Shown piece by piece: positions 42,207 to 51,354 of a stretch of 64,000 nt of DNA. The notes beneath the pieces are model-generated. The model did not search any database. It was given only the letters and a program-made list of their open reading frames with translations, and was not told the origin of the DNA. Source of the DNA: Acidithiobacillus ferrianus (GTDB lineage: Bacteria; Pseudomonadota; Gammaproteobacteria; Acidithiobacillales; Acidithiobacillaceae); the NCBI RefSeq assembly GCF_010378095.1, contig NZ_WNJL01000037.1:310001-374000 (forward strand), given 5' to 3'. The position numbers were made by a program, and so were the translations under genes. The first letter of the stretch is position 1, and each line of letters begins with the position of its first letter.

Positions 42207-42884
42207 TCACCCGGCGGAGTAGGCGCAACGCGCATTCAGCGGACAGTGATCACAGCGTGGACGGGGCCGGCAGTACCCCTTGCCCAGAGCAACCAGCAAA
42301 GCATGCAACATATTGCGCACCGGGACGTCGGCCGGCGGTAATTCCGTTTCGATGCGCGCCTGCACCTCGGCATAGGACAGGTGATCGTCCAACAGACCCA
42401 GGCGACCGCCAATCCGGCGGGTGTATGCATCCACCACCATGACCGGCAGATTCAAGGCATACAGCAGGATGGAATCCGCCGTCTCTTCGCCGATGCCATG
42501 CACGGCCAGCAAACCCCGCCGCAGGTCGGGCCATTCGCCCTGCGCAGCCAGTTTCTCCGGTGCCACCGCCACGCCCCGCCTCTCCAGAAACAGACACAAC
42601 GCCCGCAGGCGCGCCGTCTTTATCCGATAAAACCCGGATGGCCGGAGCAGTGCGGCCAGTTCACCCTCCGGCAGCGCCAGGATGGCCGCCACGCTCAACG
42701 CCTCCGCGGCACGCAGGTTGTCCATCGCCTTTTCGACATTGCGCCAGGCGGTGTTCTGGGTCAGGACCGCCCCCACCATGACCTCGAAAGGCGACTGCGC
42801 GGGCCACCAGTCCTGCGCGCCGAAAGCCTCCTCCAGGACCCTGAACAGGGTCAACCAGTCCCCTTTTCCGGACCGGTTTGCCAC
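42207..42884 (-). CDS. HhH-GPD DNA glycosylase, endonuclease III-related (MagIII/COG2231-like)
   Basis: 225 residues. HhH motif LLAVHGIGEETADSILLYAL followed by VVDAYTRRIGG, with the GPD aspartate. A C-terminal 4Fe-4S loop reads CRPRPRCDHCPLNARC (C-x6-C-x2-C-x5-C). The catalytic lysine of endonuclease III (GVGRKTA) is replaced by glutamate (GIGEETA), so it is probably a monofunctional glycosylase for alkylated bases rather than a lyase. Its start codon ends at the stop of rluB (42884 shared), giving coupled translation. Confidence 0.85.
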   Translation of the reverse strand: MANRSGKGDWLTLFRVLEEAFGAQDWWPAQSPFEVMVGAVLTQNTAWRNVEKAMDNLRAAEALSVAAILALPEGELAALLRPSGFYRIKTARLRALCLFLERRGVAVAPEKLAAQGEWPDLRRGLLAVHGIGEETADSILLYALNLPVMVVDAYTRRIGGRLGLLDDHLSYAEVQARIETELPPADVPVRNMLHALLVALGKGYCRPRPRCDHCPLNARCAYSAG

Positions 42885-43759
42885 TAGCCCCGAAACACCC
42901 GACGTCCCTGTCCCGCCCGAGCGCGCGACGTCCCCGGTCGAGCCTCCCGCCGACGCCCGTTTTCACGCGGCTCGGGCACTTCCCTCCCGCGTCCGGGCCG
43001 ATCAGCGGAGGACGCGGCGGGATTCACCCATTGCACACTCGCCATCAATGCCTCTCGCTCCCCGTCGGGCAACTCCTCGAAATGCCCCGTTTTGAGAAGG
43101 CGCGGCATCACCACCACCCCGTAACGCACCCGGATCAGGCGGCTCACCGTCAAGCCAACCGCTTCGAACAATCGCCGCACCTCGCGATTCCGTCCCTCCG
43201 CCAGGGTCACGTGATACCAGCGATTGACTCCTTCGCCGCCAGCCTCCCGCAATGTCGAGAAACGCGCCTCGCCCTCCTCCAGTGGCACCCCCCGGAGCAG
43301 ATCGGCCTGCTGCTCCGGGCTGATCACCCCCATCACCCGGACGGCATATTCCCGCTCGATCCCCAGGCGCGGATGCATCAGCGCATTGGCCAAGTCGCCG
43401 TCATTGGTGAGCAGCAGCAAACCCTCCGTGTTGTAATCGAGACGCCCGACGGCAATCCAGCGGCTACCCCGCAAACGCGGCAAACGGTCGAACACCGTGG
43501 GGCGCCCCTCGGGATCGCTGCGCGTGGTGAGTTCCCCCACCGGCTTGTGATAACGCAATACCCGCAAGCGCGGGCGTACCCACGACGGGATCTGCAGCGC
43601 CTCACCATCCACCGCGATCTTGTCTTGGGACGTCACCCGATCTCCCAGCCTGGCCACCTGGCCATTGACCATGATCCGCCCCGCGGCGATCCATGCTTCC
43701 ATCAACCGGCGGGACCCCAGGCCAAAACGGGCGAGCACCTTCTGCAACTTTTCGTCCAT
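42884..43759 (-). CDS. rluB: 23S rRNA pseudouridine synthase RluB-type
   Basis: 291 residues. The N-terminal S4 domain (MDEKLQKVLARFGLGSRRLMEAWI) is followed by the RsuA/RluB catalytic core: VGRLDYNTEGLLLLTNDG with the catalytic aspartate, and EGRNREVRRLFEAVGL. The C-terminal tail is basic, rich in Arg and Gly, as in RluB. It modifies the peptidyl-transferase region of 23S rRNA. In many proteobacteria it follows scpA-scpB; here sqr separates them. Confidence 0.9.
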   Translation of the reverse strand: MDEKLQKVLARFGLGSRRLMEAWIAAGRIMVNGQVARLGDRVTSQDKIAVDGEALQIPSWVRPRLRVLRYHKPVGELTTRSDPEGRPTVFDRLPRLRGSRWIAVGRLDYNTEGLLLLTNDGDLANALMHPRLGIEREYAVRVMGVISPEQQADLLRGVPLEEGEARFSTLREAGGEGVNRWYHVTLAEGRNREVRRLFEAVGLTVSRLIRVRYGVVVMPRLLKTGHFEELPDGEREALMASVQWVNPAASSADRPGRGREVPEPRENGRRREARPGTSRARAGQGRRVFRG

Positions 43760-43838
43760 GATTCTCCGAAACCCATGCGATCCGCGCCAAGACGCCGAAT
43801 CATCATCTCCTGCCTGCGCTTCCGCGCCCGCGCAGTGA

Positions 43839-45155
<1,317 letters not shown>

Positions 45156-45253
45156 TCAGGTCATTTTCTCCGCCAGAATCCTGGTACGCCACACCGTCGA
45201 CCCTGGCTCACCACATCCCACTTGAAATGCATCGTCAAACATCCCAACGCTTT

Positions 45254-45790
45254 TTACCCCGCTGCATCCTGCGGTGAATCCCGATGCACCCCGCCATTCC
45301 CTGTCTGGACCACCGGCAGGGACTCGAGCGAAACCAACGAAAAATGCTCCAGAAATTCCGGCGTCGTTACCCAAAGGGCGGGGCGCCCGGGTGTTTCCCG
45401 GTGTCCGGCAACAGTGATCCAGCCCCGTTCCTGAAGCTGCTGCAGGATTTGCGCGCTCAGCGCGACCCCGCGCCGCTGCTCGATTTCAGGGCGCGTCACC
45501 GGCTGCTGATAGGCGATCACCGCCAATGTTTCCAGCGCCGCCTTGGACAGCGACCGCGGCGTCCCTCCATGCAGGCGCGCGAGGAGGGTATTGTGGCACG
45601 GATGAATCCGCAAGCGGTAGCCACCCGCGACAAAGACCAACTGCAACGGTCCATAGCCCTCGGTCAGCAGGGCGTCCAGTGCCGCTTCCCATCCGGCGAA
45701 ATCGGGGTCATCACCGAATACCGTGGCCAGATGGTCGCTGGAGAGCGGTTCACCACTCGACAAGAGCAATGCCAGCAACCGCTCCCGCAT
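45254..45790 (-). CDS. scpB: Segregation and condensation protein B
   Basis: The start at 45790 (MRERLLALLLSSGEPLSS) gives 178 residues. Its ATG overlaps the scpA stop by one base (TGATG); longer in-frame versions would run into scpA. Two winged-helix domains: LLTEGYGPLQLVFVAGGYRL and LSKAALETLAVIAYQQPVTR, then EIEQRRGV. It joins ScpA and SMC in chromosome condensation. The C-terminal tail is short. Confidence 0.93.
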   Translation of the reverse strand: MRERLLALLLSSGEPLSSDHLATVFGDDPDFAGWEAALDALLTEGYGPLQLVFVAGGYRLRIHPCHNTLLARLHGGTPRSLSKAALETLAVIAYQQPVTRPEIEQRRGVALSAQILQQLQERGWITVAGHRETPGRPALWVTTPEFLEHFSLVSLESLPVVQTGNGGVHRDSPQDAAG

Positions 45791-46614
45791 CAGCCGCTCC
45801 CCCCGGTCCGCTCGTTCATCACCGCCACCCGCCATCCGCCGCTCTCGTGCTCCACCAATGCCAGCGCCTGCTGCCGAAGCAGTTCCAGTATCGCCAACAA
45901 GGATACCGCCAGCGCCAAACGGTCCGCCAGGGGCGGCAGCAGTTCCGCAAGCAGGCAGGGGCGTGACTTCCGACGGCAAATCCGCAGCAGCACCACCATC
46001 CGCTGGCGCAAACCCATATGCGCACTCGTCAGGGTATGGACCGGGAGCGGCTTGCGGGGCGGATCCAGGAGCAGTTGCCGCCAGCCATGCACGACATCCG
46101 TGAGCGCCACCTGCGGAAGGGTCGGCGGCAAGGCGTGATGCGCGACAGGGCGCACCACCCAAAAATCCCGTCCGGCCTGAGGCAAAGCGTTGAGCGCCGC
46201 CGTCTGGCCCTGCACCAGGGCCAGGGCCTCCAGTCGCCGCGCCAACTCCAAACGGGGATCGAGGTCCTCATCCTCCGCCGCCACCGGCGCTGGCAACAGC
46301 ATGCGCGCCTTGATCTCCGCCAGCCAGGCCGCCATCAACAGATATTCCGCCGCCAGTTCCAGATTACGGCGACGCGCCTCGTGCAGATATCGCAGATATT
46401 GCCGGGTCACTTCCGCCACCGGTATGTCCCGGATATCCATGCGGTTACGGCGTATGAGCCAGAGCAGCAACTCCAGCGGGCCAGAAAAATCCTCCAAAAA
46501 GACTTCCAGGGCATCCGGCGGGATGAAGAGGCCGTCGGGGAGGCTTTCCATCGGCCGCCCCAGCACCTGGATGGCGCATGCCGGCGGACGCCCTTCAGCG
46601 ACTACGCCGCCCAT
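45790..46614 (-). CDS. scpA: Segregation and condensation protein A
   Basis: About 274 residues with start at ATG 46614, overlapping trpS by 20 bases; ATG 46551 (MESLPDGLFIP) is an alternative. The kleisin N-terminus FLEDFSGPLELLLWLIRRNRMDIRDIPVAEVTRQYL is followed by AAEYLLMAAWLAEIKARMLLP. The C-terminal winged helix lies near LAVSLLAILELLRQQALALV. It bridges the SMC heads. Together with scpB and trpS it forms one leftward unit. Confidence 0.93.
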   Translation of the reverse strand: MGGVVAEGRPPACAIQVLGRPMESLPDGLFIPPDALEVFLEDFSGPLELLLWLIRRNRMDIRDIPVAEVTRQYLRYLHEARRRNLELAAEYLLMAAWLAEIKARMLLPAPVAAEDEDLDPRLELARRLEALALVQGQTAALNALPQAGRDFWVVRPVAHHALPPTLPQVALTDVVHGWRQLLLDPPRKPLPVHTLTSAHMGLRQRMVVLLRICRRKSRPCLLAELLPPLADRLALAVSLLAILELLRQQALALVEHESGGWRVAVMNERTGGSG

Positions 46615-47806
46615 GCGCCAGGCCCATGGCGGCACGTACCCGCTCCAGTGTCTGCTCCGCGCGCTGCCGGGCGCGCCGGGCCCCCGCATGGGCAATTTCA
46701 CGCAACTGCTCCGGTCTGCCCGCCCAATACTCCGCACGTTCCCGGATGGGAGCCAGTTCCGCGAGGATCGCGGCGATCAATGGCTGCTTGCAATCGAGGC
46801 AACCGATACCCGCCGTCGTACACCCGTTGCGCACCCAGGCCTGCGTGTCCGCGTCGGAGTACACCTGATGCAACGCCCAGACCGGGCATTTTTCGGGTGT
46901 ACCCGGATCGGCGCGCGTCACCCGGGCGGGGTCCGTCGGCATCGTGCGGATTTTCTTCTCCACCACTTCCGGCGCCTCACGCAGCGAGATGGTGTTGCCG
47001 TAAGACTTGCTCATCTTCTGACCATCCAGGCCCGGCATCCTGGAGGCCGCCGTCAGCAACGCCTGCGGCTCACGCAGTATCTCCCGCCCCTTACCTTCCA
47101 GATGTGCCAGAAGTTGCTCCCGCATCTCCGCACTGAGCCCCGCCTGCTGCGCTAGAAATGCGCTCGCCTCCGGCACCGCCAAGGCGTCGCCATCCTGCTG
47201 GAAACGCTGCTGCAAGGACGCGAAAGTCTTCGCCGCACGCTTCCCCATGGCCTGTAGACCCCGGTCCACCCGTGCCGCGGCATCCGCATCCCGGCCATAG
47301 AAGCTGTTGAAACGCCGCGCCAGTTCCCGGCTGATTTCCAAATGCGCCACCTGATCCACACCCACGGGCACCCGGTGGGCATCGTACAGCAGAATATCCG
47401 CCGTCATCAGCAACGGGTAACCCAGGAAACCGAAAGTGGCGAGATCCCGTTCACGCAATTTTTCCTGCTGATCCTTGAAGGTCGGCACCCGTTCCAGCCA
47501 GGACAAAGGCGTCAGCATCCCCAGAAGCAGCGTCAGTTCGGCATGCTGTGGAACCTGGGATTGGACGAACAAGACCGCCTTCTCCGGATCCACCCCCACG
47601 GCCAGCCATTCGATGAATAAATCCCAGACCGCCTCGTCGATCCCCTGGGTCGTCTCATAATGGGTGGTCAGCGCGTGCCAGTCGGCGACGAAAAAATAAC
47701 ACTCCGCCACGTCCTGCAGGCGCAGCCAGTTTTTCAGCACTCCGTGATAATGCCCCAGGTGCGAACGGCCCGTCGGCCGCATGCCCGAAACAATGATTTC
47801 CATCAT
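46595..47806 (-). CDS. trpS: Tryptophanyl-tRNA synthetase
   Basis: 403 residues, the longer bacterial TrpRS type. SGMRPTGRSHLGHYHGVLKN carries the HIGH-like motif; GQKMSKSYGN carries KMSKS. The start codon overlaps the stop of the M50 protease (TGATGATGG), with the exact ATG (47806 or 47803) unclear. Charges tRNA-Trp. An insert near 165-260 (FYGRDADAAARVDRGLQAMG) fits the long subfamily. Confidence 0.96.
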   Translation of the reverse strand: MMEIIVSGMRPTGRSHLGHYHGVLKNWLRLQDVAECYFFVADWHALTTHYETTQGIDEAVWDLFIEWLAVGVDPEKAVLFVQSQVPQHAELTLLLGMLTPLSWLERVPTFKDQQEKLRERDLATFGFLGYPLLMTADILLYDAHRVPVGVDQVAHLEISRELARRFNSFYGRDADAAARVDRGLQAMGKRAAKTFASLQQRFQQDGDALAVPEASAFLAQQAGLSAEMREQLLAHLEGKGREILREPQALLTAASRMPGLDGQKMSKSYGNTISLREAPEVVEKKIRTMPTDPARVTRADPGTPEKCPVWALHQVYSDADTQAWVRNGCTTAGIGCLDCKQPLIAAILAELAPIRERAEYWAGRPEQLREIAHAGARRARQRAEQTLERVRAAMGLAHGRRSR

Positions 47807-48465
47807 CACCAAGCGCCCATCGTCAAAAAGAAATTACGCATCAAGAGAAAAAGAGGACCCAATGCGGACCACAGTACGCCGGTGAACAGCAGAACGACCA
47901 GAATGATGAATCCATAGGGTTCGATGCGGCTGAGGGCAACGCTGGCCGAGGCCGGCAACAAGCCCACCGCCACCCGGCCGCCATCCAGGGGCGGGATGGG
48001 GATCAGATTGAAAATGATGAGGATCACATTGATCATGATTCCTGCTTCACCCATCAGCCGCATGGGTTCGCCAATGTAAGCGAGCGCACCGGGGAGGTGC
48101 CCGCTCAACCACAGCACCAGTGTCCAGAAAACGGCCATCAGCAGATTGGCCGCGGGTCCGGCAATGGCGACCAGCACCATATCGCGTTTGGGATCGCGCA
48201 GACCGGAAAAATCCACGGGCACCGGCTTCGCGTAACCGAAAAGAAAGGGAGAATGCAGCAGAAGCAGGAACCCCGGCAACAAAATCGTCCCAAAAGGATC
48301 AATATGCTTCAACGGGTTCAATGTCAGGCGGCCCATGAGCATGGCCGTCGGGTCGCCCCGTTTCCAGGCGACCCAACCATGGGCCACCTCGTGCACGGTG
48401 ATCGCGAACAAGACCGGAATGGCCCAGATGGCCAGGGTTCGAATAAATTGCGCAGCATCAGACAT
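47806..48465 (-). CDS. Site-2 protease family (M50) zinc metalloprotease
   Basis: 219 residues with about five or six membrane helices. The zinc site is FAITVHEVAHGWVAW (HExxH) near residue 25 plus NLIPIPPLDGG (the third ligand Asp) near 165. Family members of this short form lie next to trpS and Sua5/YciO genes in many proteobacteria, and their substrates are unknown. Stop overlaps the trpS start. Confidence 0.92.
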   Translation of the reverse strand: MSDAAQFIRTLAIWAIPVLFAITVHEVAHGWVAWKRGDPTAMLMGRLTLNPLKHIDPFGTILLPGFLLLLHSPFLFGYAKPVPVDFSGLRDPKRDMVLVAIAGPAANLLMAVFWTLVLWLSGHLPGALAYIGEPMRLMGEAGIMINVILIIFNLIPIPPLDGGRVAVGLLPASASVALSRIEPYGFIILVVLLFTGVLWSALGPLFLLMRNFFLTMGAW

Positions 48466-48513
48466 GGGCGGAGTATACCAGTGCAGGACCCTGCCACCTA
48501 ATACGGCACACGG

Positions 48514-49152
48514 CTAGGGAACCACCACACCGAGACCTAGCGACCGCAGGTCGCCAGCGCCTTCACGGAGCGTGCGCGGCGGCCATTCCAGAAGATCCAC
48601 CACCGTCGAACAGCGCACTCCACCCACCCCCGAGAGCAGCACCATATCCACCTGCCCCCCCAAAACCTCACCAATCTCGTCCGGGTCCGTCAGTGGCGCG
48701 TCGGCGCCCGGAAGCTGCAGGGTGGAACTCATCAACGGTTCACCCAAATCCGTGATGAGCCTCTCGCACACCGGCGTATCGGGTATCCGCACCCCGATGC
48801 TGCGCTTGCGCGGGTCCGCGAGACGACGCGGCACATCCTTGGTCGCTGGCAGAATGAAGGTATATGGTCCGGGCAAGGCCTTGCGCAGCAGCGCGTAGGC
48901 CCGATCGTTCAGCTTGGCGTATTCCGCCATCTGGGAAATACTGGAGAACAGGAGTGAGAAGTCATGTTGCGCATCCAATTGCCGAATGCGCCGCAGCCGC
49001 TCTTGCGCCTCCCGCGCCGCGATCATGCAGCCCAAGGCATAGCAGGTATCCGTGGGATAGACCAGCAGGCCCCCGGCACGCAGTACCGCCACCGCTTGCG
49101 CCACCAGTCGTGGTTGTGGATTCACGGGATGCAACTCTACACAGGGTGCCAT
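48514..49152 (-). CDS. YciO/Sua5/YrdC family (threonylcarbamoyl-AMP synthase-like) protein
   Basis: The start at 49152 (MAPCVELHPVNPQP) is preferred because AAAGGAAG ends six bases before it; an ATG two codons earlier abuts that site. The product is 212 residues. The YrdC domain has GGLLVYPTDTCYALGCMI, then PGPYTFILPAT and SIGVRIPDTPVCERLI. TsaC makes threonylcarbamoyl-AMP for tRNA t6A; YciO is a paralogue with weaker evidence for that activity, and length plus context suggests YciO. It precedes the M50 gene on the same strand. Confidence 0.88.
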   Translation of the reverse strand: MAPCVELHPVNPQPRLVAQAVAVLRAGGLLVYPTDTCYALGCMIAAREAQERLRRIRQLDAQHDFSLLFSSISQMAEYAKLNDRAYALLRKALPGPYTFILPATKDVPRRLADPRKRSIGVRIPDTPVCERLITDLGEPLMSSTLQLPGADAPLTDPDEIGEVLGGQVDMVLLSGVGGVRCSTVVDLLEWPPRTLREGAGDLRSLGLGVVVP

Positions 49153-49474
49153 GGACATCTTCCTTTGGGACACAGCCATCCTCACCTCCGGAGGCGCCGG
49201 AAAACCTCCATGAAACCGGCGGCGTTTCGCGCCGGATATGGTACGCCAGACGGACCTCCTCCCGCCAGGGGATACCGGCATCGACACCCCCACGACGGGC
49301 TGACCAAGGTAAGGTGTAGGCCATTCAACCCGGCCGCCGCTTGGGCGTGCCTTGGGAATCATCGTATAGTTGTCCGGCGGGCCGCGCCGCTTTTACCGCC
49401 GCGGGGCATCACCGCAAGATGTACGTTACAATCGCTGAACCTAATTGAAAAATATCATGGAGGTGGCCACAACA

Positions 49475-50299
49475 ATGTCCGCAGATAAAGTCCATCCTAC
49501 CTGGTCCTTGGCCGACATCCCCTACGCCGCCATCGAAAAGGAGAAGATAACCGGCAACATGGACTGGTTTTACTTATTGGCTGGGGCATCCTTCGTGGAA
49601 GCGCTTTCCGATCTCTATACCCGCAACCTGGTGGATTATTACCAGGGGAACGCGGACGCCACGGAGTGGCTACGCCGGGAGTGGGAGCGGGAAGAAGTAC
49701 AGCACGGGCATGCCCTGCGCCAATATGTGCTGACCGTATGGCCGGATTTCGACTGGGAACGCGCTTATCAGGGTTTTATAAGTGCCTATCTTCCCTACTG
49801 CCGCACCGATTTGCTCGGTCCCACCCACGCCCTGGAAATGGCCTCGCGTTGCGTCGTGGAAACCGGTACGGCCAGTTTTTACACCATGATCCAAGCGGCC
49901 AGCCCGGAACCCGTGCTACGCCTCCTCGCCGCGCGTATCCGCGCCGACGAAGTCCACCACTACAAATATTTCTACCGATTTTTTCTGCTTTACCAGGCGC
50001 GTGAGAAAAACTCACGCTGGCGCATCGGCCGGGAACTCTGGAAGCGGGTGGCGGAAGTGGATCAGGAAGACAGCTATCTGGCCCTTAAAAACGCCTTCGA
50101 GGTCAAAAACCCTGGACAGCGCTTCTCCCCAGAGGATTTCACGGCATTCCGACGGCGTATGGGTCATTGGATAGACCGTCACTACCCCTTTGACATGGCA
50201 ATGAAAATGCTGCTCAAACCGATCGCCCTGCCCGTCATGCTGCAAAAGGCCGCGCTTCCTCTACTGACACGCGGCGCACGGCGCGCCATCCTCCATTGA
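49475..50299 (+). CDS. Diiron ferritin-like protein, acyl-ACP-desaturase-like
   Basis: The start at 49475 (MSADKVHPTWSLAD) has GGAGGT ten bases upstream; 274 residues. A four-helix diiron site is readable: FVEALSDLY, REEVQHGHALRQYV, VVETGTASFYTM and ADEVHHYKYF, i.e. two E..ExxH-type pairs. REEVQHG...QY resembles the EENRHG...LY segment of plant-type stearoyl-ACP desaturases. A role in fatty-acid or other hydrocarbon oxidation is possible but not shown; it may be a simple oxidase or ferritin-like protein. It stands alone between an YciO gene (divergent) and small exported-protein genes (convergent). Confidence 0.8.
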   Translation: MSADKVHPTWSLADIPYAAIEKEKITGNMDWFYLLAGASFVEALSDLYTRNLVDYYQGNADATEWLRREWEREEVQHGHALRQYVLTVWPDFDWERAYQGFISAYLPYCRTDLLGPTHALEMASRCVVETGTASFYTMIQAASPEPVLRLLAARIRADEVHHYKYFYRFFLLYQAREKNSRWRIGRELWKRVAEVDQEDSYLALKNAFEVKNPGQRFSPEDFTAFRRRMGHWIDRHYPFDMAMKMLLKPIALPVMLQKAALPLLTRGARRAILH

Positions 50300-50334
50300 C
50301 CGCGTCACCGTGCAACGTGCGCAGCGCCACCCGC

Positions 50335-50628
50335 TCAATCATCATCACCCCGGTCCCAGCGGTCATCATGTTCGCGGTGCCAGCGGCGTTCGTGACGCCA
50401 GTACCAGCGCGGGGGCGGGGGCGGCGCATAATAATAGGCTGGCGGCGCCCGGTAATAGGTGGGCGCCGAGTAAATAACGCCAGGGACACCGATAGACAAA
50501 CTCACGCCCGGGCCACCCCCGTCATCCCCATCCGCGAACGCCGGGTTCGACAACAGTACAATACCCGCGCTCAACGCTGTCACCGACAGCAGGAAACGCC
50601 ATTTTTTGGTAGACATTCTAGTAGACAT
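50335..50628 (-). CDS. Small exported Tyr/Pro/His-rich protein
   Basis: The start at 50628 (MSTRMSTKKWRF) follows GGAGGAG; 97 residues. The signal peptide ends near NPAFADG. The mature part is rich in Pro, Tyr, Arg, Trp and Asp (YYRAPPAYYYAPPPPPRWYW then HERRWHREHDDRWDRGDDD). Similar low-complexity periplasmic proteins occur in many proteobacteria with unknown function. The highly charged, His-rich tail might bind metal or protons; this is a guess. Confidence 0.7.
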   Translation of the reverse strand: MSTRMSTKKWRFLLSVTALSAGIVLLSNPAFADGDDGGGPGVSLSIGVPGVIYSAPTYYRAPPAYYYAPPPPPRWYWRHERRWHREHDDRWDRGDDD

Positions 50629-50685
50629 AAACTCCTCCACACTTTTCTCAATCCAGCGCGGAAACGGTCACCGCCGCTTGTCCGG

Positions 50686-50964
50686 CTACAGGGACCGTAC
50701 CGCTGCAACAGAGCCGTTTTTGGGAGCGGCCGAAGACGGGTGAATGGGTGTCTCTGGCGTGGGTAGCAGCCAGTCCGCCCGCTCCACATGACCCGCCATC
50801 CGCTGCACCTCACCCATCATCCGCAGGCCGCTGGTCACCATCGGTCGCGCGGGGGGAGTCGTCGTCGAATCCAGCGGCGTCACTTCTTGCACGAAACCTC
50901 CCAGAGCGATGAAAGGTGCGGCAATCAGCGCCACGAGCAGGGCACTATAAATGGGCTTCTTCAT
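50686..50964 (-). CDS. Small protein with N-terminal membrane/signal segment
   Basis: 92 residues. The N-terminus MKKPIYSALLVALIAAPFIA is a signal peptide or membrane anchor, followed by a Pro/Thr-rich stretch (VTPLDSTTTPPARP) and a short helical segment (LRMMGEVQRMAGHVERADW). No family recognised. It precedes the Tyr-rich exported protein by 57 bases on the same strand and probably shares a transcript. Confidence 0.6.
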   Translation of the reverse strand: MKKPIYSALLVALIAAPFIALGGFVQEVTPLDSTTTPPARPMVTSGLRMMGEVQRMAGHVERADWLLPTPETPIHPSSAAPKNGSVAAVRSL

Positions 50965-51354
50965 GACTCATCCCTCACATGATCATCACACACGCAATAC
51001 TCAAGCATTTTCCATGCCACATAGGGCAACAGGTCAGCGACATCCGCGGGCAGGAAAGTCAAAAACGTCTGTTTCATCCAGGCCGCAGCCTCCTTACGAA
51101 TGAGCTACCCACTGGATGACCGCGCAAAAAGCCCCGCCCCCGGGACCCTGTACCGCCTCGATTTGTCGCCATATACCGACAGCCCACCTTTCTCGTGTTG
51201 TTTTCATCAGGCAAATCACCATCCGGCACAGTGGCCACGCGACTACACCGAGATCCATGCGGGAGCACGCCGCCATCCCCTGTGATACGATGGTCCTCCA
51301 CGTAACTCAATGCCCGTTTATGGCGCCTAAACGATTTCCGCAAAGGAGCGGCAT
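50965..51354. other. Intergenic region between divergent small gene and MscS-type gene
   Basis: 390 bases without a supported gene. It should contain the promoters of the leftward exported-protein genes and the rightward channel gene. Short open frames here carry no start signal or motif. I see no clear hairpin. Confidence 0.5.

Noticed and set aside
45284..46138. Plus-strand open frame opposite scpA/scpB
   Set aside because: Antisense shadow; both scp genes have coupled starts and known domains.
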